Under the pieces are notes generated by a model. That model had not been told where the DNA came from and did no database searches. It saw nothing but the letters and a program-made list of their open reading frames with translations. The position numbers were made by a program, and so were the translations under genes. This document shows positions 60,281-64,000 of a stretch of 64,000 nucleotides of DNA, one piece after another; the first letter of the stretch is position 1; each line of letters starts with the position of its first letter. The DNA is from Streptomyces barringtoniae. Lineage in GTDB: Bacteria; Actinomycetota; Actinomycetes; Streptomycetales; Streptomycetaceae. The stretch is from positions 62,001-126,000 of the forward strand of contig NZ_JAJHNP010000026.1 in assembly GCF_020819595.1 (NCBI RefSeq), in the 5' to 3' direction.

Positions 60281-61297
60281 TCACCCGGCGGCCGGCACGG
60301 CACCCTCGCCGAAGGTGGCAACGTCCTGCGGCGCCATGTCCCCGCGGAGGCGGATGAACCGTACCGGATGCCGCCAGACCCCCCTGTCCTGGGCGGTGTC
60401 CACGTCGATCTCCGCGACCAGTGCAGGCTCGACGAGGACGACGTCGAGCGGTGTCCGAGACGCCCACGACGTCGTGAATCGCACGCCCTCCCACGGGTGC
60501 CCAGGGCTGGCAGCCGTGAGCCTGCCGGCGAGGCTCCGGGCCGCCTCCGGGTACAGCCGGGTGCTACGGGCGACCACCTGCAAGGCTCCGTCCTGGTCGT
60601 AGCGGCCCATCAGGAGGCTCTGCGGGCGGTGCAGGGTGCCCGTGATCGCCCCAACGATGCCTTCGGTGGTGTTCCTGCGGCGGATCTTGTATCAACCCCG
60701 AACGTCCGGGGGGTATCGCTGGTCCCGCCCGCGGATCACCAGCCCCTCAACGCCTGGCACCTGCGTCCACGCGACTAGCCACTCCTGTGCGGTCCGGACG
60801 TCACTCATCTGGGGGCACAGCGTCCATGGCGTGATCAGCCCCTGCACGCTGAACAGACACTCCAGCCTCTCGCGCCGACGTCCGTACGGCTCACGGAGCA
60901 ACTCCTGCCCGTCGGCTTGCAGGTCATCAAAGGCGATGAAGTGCGCGGGCAGCTCCTCGGACAGCCGTACGGCTGTCCGACCGCTGGAAGCGACACGGCG
61001 CCGCAGCGCCTCGAAGGACAGCTGCTCGCCGGCCCAGACGACCAGTTCGCCATCGAGGACGAGCCCATCGGGTAGATCTCCGGCGGCCTGGCCCAGGTCG
61101 GGAAAGCGCCCCTGAATGAAGGCGCCCCGACGGGACTGGAGAACCGCCGAGCCGCGAGCGGGGCTCGGGGTGAAGAACAGGGCACGGTAGCCGTCGAACT
61201 TGGGCTGAAAGATCAAGCCGCCGGGCAGCGCTCCGGGCGGAGGCAACTGGTCACGGGCCTGCGCCAACTTCGGTTCTACCGGGGGCCGTAGCACCAT
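60281..61297 (-). pseudogene. ATP-dependent DNA ligase interrupted by one in-frame TGA
   Basis: The minus strand from ATG 61297 reads VEPKLAQARDQLPPPGALPG, the nucleotidyl-lysine motif FQPKFDGYRALFF, LDGELVVWAG and EGLVIRGRDQRY, as in the single-polypeptide ATP-dependent ligases of Streptomyces (LigC/LigD-like). At 60694-60692 a TGA replaces what should be TGG. The same frame then stays open for 136 more codons: YKIRRRNTTEGIVGAITGTL, MGRYDQDG and EIDVDTAQDRGVWRHPVRFI, the rest of motif V and the OB domain. As written the gene makes a 201-aa protein lacking motifs V (lysine) and VI, so it should be inactive. One substitution with no other damage implies very recent loss or a sequence error. 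Confidence 0.85.
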
Positions 61298-61784
61298 ACG
61301 TCCGGTCTACGTCTGGGACACCGGCCCCGCGACTTGGAAGGAGCGGTAGCCGGCTCCGTGCGACCGCGCCGGCCGATGAGACTTTCCCTGCCGCATCAAG
61401 CCCCGGCTGCGCTCCGCTCCGCCGGGCGCGCTTCCCGGCTCCGCTGCGCGCTGCGCTCCTGTCTTCGGCCCGCTGCGCGCACGCTGCGCCGACGCGCGCC
61501 CACGTGTGGATAGGGCCGAAGGCCATGAGTCGAGCACCGCACGGAGCGGCCACGGTCAGAACGAGCCTCCGGCGGGGGCGCTCAGGCTCCGAGATGGAGG
61601 GGGCTCCGTTCGCGAGTGCCGGCCGGTGAGTGGCGTGCGCGGGGGGCTCCCATCCCGTCTGCCGTCGACCCAGGCAGACGGGATGGGAGCTGGGGAAGGT
61701 GGTGGGTACTGGACACCCGCAACTTCTGGCAGGGATAAAGATCGCGCTAAAGACCTGATCGGTAGGCGCCGTGCGCCGGAAGTG
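61298..61784. other. Non-coding stretch with repetitive GC-rich block and a long hairpin
   Basis: No supported gene in about 490 bases. From 61390 to 61500 short motifs such as GCTGCGC and GCTCCGCT recur many times. A perfect 18-bp hairpin lies at 61646-61690. The last 100 bases (AACTTCTGGCAGGGATAAAG region) are less GC-rich. Confidence 0.45.
61646..61690. repeat. Perfect 18-bp inverted repeat
   Basis: GCTCCCATCCCGTCTGCC (61646-61663) and GGCAGACGGGATGGGAGC (61673-61690) are exact inverted copies around the loop GTCGACCCA. There is no T-run after it and no gene ends nearby on the plus strand. Confidence 0.75.
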
Positions 61785-61819
61785 ACGTCGGGGGCGGCCG
61801 GACCGGCCGCCCCCGACGT
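61785..61819 (-). terminator. Terminator of the PH-like membrane protein gene
   Basis: ACGTCGGGGGCGGCCGG (61785-61801) and CCGGCCGCCCCCGACGT (61803-61819) form a perfect 17-bp stem around one base, directly after the minus-strand stop at 61823. Being symmetrical it could act both ways. Confidence 0.85.
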
Positions 61820-61822
61820 GTG

Positions 61823-62560
61823 TCAGGCTTTCCGCTGGTCGCGGGGGACCAGGTACTTCCAGCACGCGTGGAAGAGGGCGGCGAACAGGACGAAGGAGCC
61901 CAGCGGAACCAGCGTCGTCAGCAGGACCACGGGCGAGCCGTCCGAGGTGAACAACAGTCCGATCGACAGTACGGTCATGCACCCGAAGGCGATGAGCGCC
62001 CCGTAGAACGCCCACAGCCAGGCCCTGCGGTGCGCCGCCCGTTGCCGGATCAGCGCCTCCACCTCCGGCCGGCGCTCCCACGCCATGCCGCGGTACGGGG
62101 CACCGACGGCCAGCAGACCGGCGACCTCGGCCGGCGGGTTGTCCAGCTGCCAGTCGTCGATGTGCGGCAGGAGGAGGCGCCGGCCGTCGGTGTCGTACAT
62201 GTAGGTGAGCCAGTGACGGGCGGAACCCATGGCGTTCGGAACGGGCTCGGCGCGGATGTCGTAGATGGCGGACCAGGCGCGGGTGCGCTCGGTGAGGGCG
62301 CGGCGGACTGTGATGCCGTCAGGGTCGACCAGCGTGCGGCCGCGCCGCATGTAGAGCCCCAGCCGCGCGAGGGTCAGCACGAAAATGACGGCGAGGATGA
62401 GCATCGGCCACCGGAACGGGTCGCCGTGCCCCATCGTCTGGGAGAAGGCGAGGATCGGAATCACCGACGGCCCCAGGATCCTCACCAAGGGCGTCTTCTT
62501 GTACTTGCGGTACTCCCGCACGATTCCGACGCCGTCCGACGGCATGGCGCTGTTGTCCAC
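61823..62560 (-). CDS. Membrane protein with PH-like domain
   Basis: A 245-aa protein. An N-terminal cytoplasmic stretch (EYRKYKKTPLVRI) precedes two close helices (ILGPSVIPILAFSQTM; WPMLILAVIFVLTLARLGLY). A beta-rich domain with VDPDGITVRRALTERTRAWS follows, the PH-like fold found in small actinobacterial membrane proteins. Two C-terminal helices (WAFYGALIAFGCMTVLSIGL; VLLTTLVPLGSFVLFAALFH) complete it. GTG 62560 follows GGGGAG by seven bases. Function unknown. Confidence 0.82.
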   Translation of the reverse strand: MDNSAMPSDGVGIVREYRKYKKTPLVRILGPSVIPILAFSQTMGHGDPFRWPMLILAVIFVLTLARLGLYMRRGRTLVDPDGITVRRALTERTRAWSAIYDIRAEPVPNAMGSARHWLTYMYDTDGRRLLLPHIDDWQLDNPPAEVAGLLAVGAPYRGMAWERRPEVEALIRQRAAHRRAWLWAFYGALIAFGCMTVLSIGLLFTSDGSPVVLLTTLVPLGSFVLFAALFHACWKYLVPRDQRKA

Positions 62561-63016
62561 CGCTGTTCTCCCCACCCGATGCGCACGAACACGTGCGCGA
62601 CTGGGGAGAGGATAGGGGTGTCCCCTGAGAGTCCTACCCGGGGGTATGCCGCAGGTCAGCGCAGGGTGCCGCCGTAGGCGGCGACGAGACCGCGCAGGCT
62701 CAGGCCGCCGATGAGAGCTGCTCCCGTCGAAACCAAAGCGGTGGTCGGCCGACGAGGCCGGTGGCGGTACAGCAGCGAAGTACAGCAACCACAGCAACCG
62801 ACCCCGTCCGGCGACGACCTCGTAAGGCCGTAGCGCGACCGGTATGACCTTCACCGACCGATCCACATAGAGCTACGGATCAGAAGGTGACCGTGCCCCA
62901 ACCGTGCCCGATCGAGCGGGGAACCACGGGGAACATCAGGCAGTCACGGCACCCGGACACAAGAGCGGCCCCCGACCGAGAACCCAGGTCAGGGGCCGTT
63001 CTCACTGCTCATCCTG
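62561..63016. other. Non-coding stretch with possible gene fragment
   Basis: About 450 bases without a supported gene. On the minus strand at 62710-62660 a short piece reads GGLSLRGLVAAYGGTLR before a stop, which looks like the tail of a lost gene. A 50-base sequence at 62891-62940 recurs at 63491, and a hairpin at 62966-62998 follows the tRNA-Ser fragment. Confidence 0.4.
62966..62998 (-). terminator. Hairpin terminator after the tRNA-Ser fragment
   Basis: CGGCCCCCGACC (62966-62977) pairs with GGTCAGGGGCCG (62987-62998), one mismatch in 12 bp, nine-base loop. It stands where a minus-strand tRNA-Ser gene ending at 63017 would have its terminator. Confidence 0.65.
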
Positions 63017-63076
63017 CGGAGGCGGTGGGATTTGAACCCACGGTGACATCGCTGCCACGACGGTTTTCAAGATCGC
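63017..63076 (-). other. 3' half of a tRNA-Ser(TGA) gene, attachment-site relic
   Basis: On the minus strand TCTTGAAAACCGTCGTGG, GCAGCGATGTCACC and GTGGGTTCAAATCCCACCGC, ending CTCCG, reproduce the anticodon loop (TGA), long variable arm, T-arm and acceptor end of tRNA-Ser. The 5' side of the anticodon stem does not pair and there is no D-arm or 5' acceptor. This is the product expected at one end of an element integrated into tRNA-Ser. The cut end points right, so the element should lie to the right, beyond 63076. Confidence 0.8.
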
Positions 63077-63366
63077 TCAGTCGCCGACGAACCAGAGGTA
63101 TAGTGTGTTCCGTTCTGAACGACATTGCACAGCTCTCGGGTCTGGATCAGCCAGGGGCCACCGTAGGCTTCGGGAAGGCGATCAAGCTCCGCGAGCAGCA
63201 ACGGCACCTGCCGCTCGTTGAAGACGGCATCCCCGTAGGGGCTCAAGGCCCACAGCATCGGGAAGCTCACCGGGTCCAGCGCGGGAATGAGGTCCGTCCA
63301 CGACAGTCCGGCCTGGGCGCGCGCTACGGGCTTTCCCGAGTCTCCGCGTACCTGAATGTTGATCAC
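63067..63366 (-). CDS. Small hypothetical protein, probable C-terminal frameshift
   Basis: A 99-aa reading from GTG 63366: INIQVRGDSGKPVARAQAGL, ALDPVSFPMLWALSPYGDAV and NERQVPLLLAELDRLPEAYG. It resembles small conserved Streptomyces proteins of unknown function. After VQNGTH the frame gives YTSGSSATERS and stops inside the tRNA-Ser anticodon. The +1 frame instead reads YLWFVGD and stops at once, which looks like the natural end. One base is therefore probably missing near 63114. An AAGG lies seven bases before the GTG. Confidence 0.55.
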   Translation of the reverse strand: MINIQVRGDSGKPVARAQAGLSWTDLIPALDPVSFPMLWALSPYGDAVFNERQVPLLLAELDRLPEAYGGPWLIQTRELCNVVQNGTHYTSGSSATERS

Positions 63367-63490
63367 CCGCCGACCTTACCGGCGGCCGATGCCGAGCCGG
63401 CAAGGCAACCGCGGCGAGCGCCGTGAGCATGAGCACGACCTCACGCGAGGCGTAGAGGGGGCCTCTGATGAAGCAGTGCGATGACGCGGA

Positions 63491-63540
63491 CCGCACCACA
63501 ACCGCACCAGATCGACCGGGGAACAGCGGGGAATCACGGT
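63491..63540 (+). repeat. Second copy of a 50-base direct repeat (first at 62891-62940)
   Basis: The two stretches align without gaps over 50 bases, starting CCG.. and sharing CAACCG, GATCGA, CGGGGAAC and CGGGGAA, with roughly three quarters of positions identical and an exact spacing of 600 bases. Confidence 0.6.
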
Positions 63541-63696
63541 GAAAGCAGCTGGCGCCGGCGAGGCCGCAGCCCAGCCGTCCACCCAGGTCAGCACCGCAGT
63601 CGGCTGCAAGTGCTCGCAGCTTCCCAAGCTGAGGGCACCAATCGACTGCAAGCGGCCCCAGGTGCAACCGAGGCTGATAGACATGGGACAACGATC

Positions 63697-64000
63697 ATGA
63701 TGGGGGGCCTGATGGGGATGCGGCCAACGGCGTTCAGCGCGTTCGGACTTGGTATCAACTGGAGTTCACGAAGTCAGACAGAGTCATCGCGCAGAAGGTC
63801 CTGGATTTCCTTGCCGACAAGCGTGTTCTGACGGTCGGCCACGCACGCCCTCAGATCGAGGCGGCGGCATGCCTTGCGTCGGCCGCCGAGTGCAGGGCGC
63901 AGCTCTCCGCGCATCTGGGCCAGTTGGAGAAGCCAGGGGGCGACCTGCGCACGTGGCTTCGTGCCATGCGTGAGGGCTTCACGGACTTCATCGAGGCCGG
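63697..64000 (+). pseudogene. Partial hypothetical gene with a frameshift near its start
   Basis: From ATG 63697 (or ATG 63712 behind a G-run) the protein begins MGMRPTAFSAFGLGINW and then becomes nonsense. The next frame over, from about 63757, reads SDRVIAQKVLDFLADKRVLT, ACLASAAECRAQLSAHLGQL and TWLRAMREGFTDFIEAG to the window edge, with good codon use but no start of its own. One lost G at TGG(G)AG would join the two. It looks like one small Streptomyces hypothetical protein split by a single-base deletion. Confidence 0.6.

Noticed and set aside
60692..60694. TGA in the ligase gene as a selenocysteine codon
   Set aside because: The family has tryptophan here, there is no role for selenocysteine, and no SECIS-like context was evident.
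62887..63426. A plus-strand frame of 179 codons with an AVGFEPTV-type sequence
   Set aside because: That sequence is a well-known false translation of the antisense strand of a tRNA T-arm; the frame runs across the tRNA-Ser fragment.

Overview
The window reads as chromosomal DNA of a Streptomyces. It is very GC-rich with strong third-position G/C, uses many GTG (and a few TTG) starts behind GGAGG-type ribosome sites, and carries typical Streptomyces gene sets: the csn chitosan-oligosaccharide operon, an SsbB/dynamin cluster, EttA and MalQ. From memory, and not checked, the gene order resembles the S. coelicolor stretch from asd2 to ssbB/dynAB, interrupted by small decayed or acquired patches.

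Layout. 0-4 kb: a partial gene, then asd, an ECF sigma factor with a zinc-finger-like N-terminus, and a short-chain dehydrogenase homologue that has lost its catalytic Tyr/Lys. 3.9-14.5 kb: pepN, a DUF1203-like gene, an EamA exporter plus LysR regulator, a broken FAD monooxygenase, a small membrane protein, a small repeat protein plus malQ, decayed PadR and ABC-ATPase genes, and an HNH endonuclease. 14.8-23.1 kb: an MscS channel, then csnR and csnEFGHK with a readable promoter and operator. 23.1-26.6 kb: a divergent pair, a small protein and a membrane NACHT-type NTPase, which share a short glycine-rich motif. 26.7-37.4 kb: a seven-gene signalling cluster, all on the plus strand: GlnX-like sensor, GlnH-like lipoprotein, coiled-coil protein, PknG-like kinase, PP2C phosphatase, VWA protein and FHA protein. 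37.4-46.8 kb: a PCMT-like methyltransferase, a truncated haemoglobin, and two FtsX/MacB-type permeases with their ATPase. 46.8-52.6 kb: ettA with a thioesterase and an unknown gene, an S1-like gene, a DUF4389-like membrane protein, then a tRNA-Arg 3' fragment beside a HEPN-like membrane protein gene. 52.7-59.7 kb: a thioester-domain surface protein with an LAETG sorting signal, ssbB, and two dynamin-like GTPases. 59.9-64 kb: an intact tRNA-Arg(TCT), an ATP-dependent DNA ligase stopped by one in-frame TGA, a membrane protein, a tRNA-Ser 3' fragment and two small frameshifted genes, probably the edge of an integrated element.

How the parts work together. The csn genes form an uptake and catabolism unit: a lipoprotein and two permeases import chitosan oligosaccharides, a GH4 glycosidase and a sugar kinase process them, and CsnR represses from a 15-bp operator just downstream of its own promoter. 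In the PknG cluster an extracytoplasmic amino-acid sensor (GlnH plus GlnX in mycobacteria) probably sets PknG activity. The PP2C and FHA proteins are the natural eraser and reader of that phosphorylation, and the VWA gene makes the kinase/phosphatase/VWA set look like a TerY-P-type triad. The best candidates for something undescribed are this combined cluster and the NACHT/small-protein pair at 23-26.6 kb.
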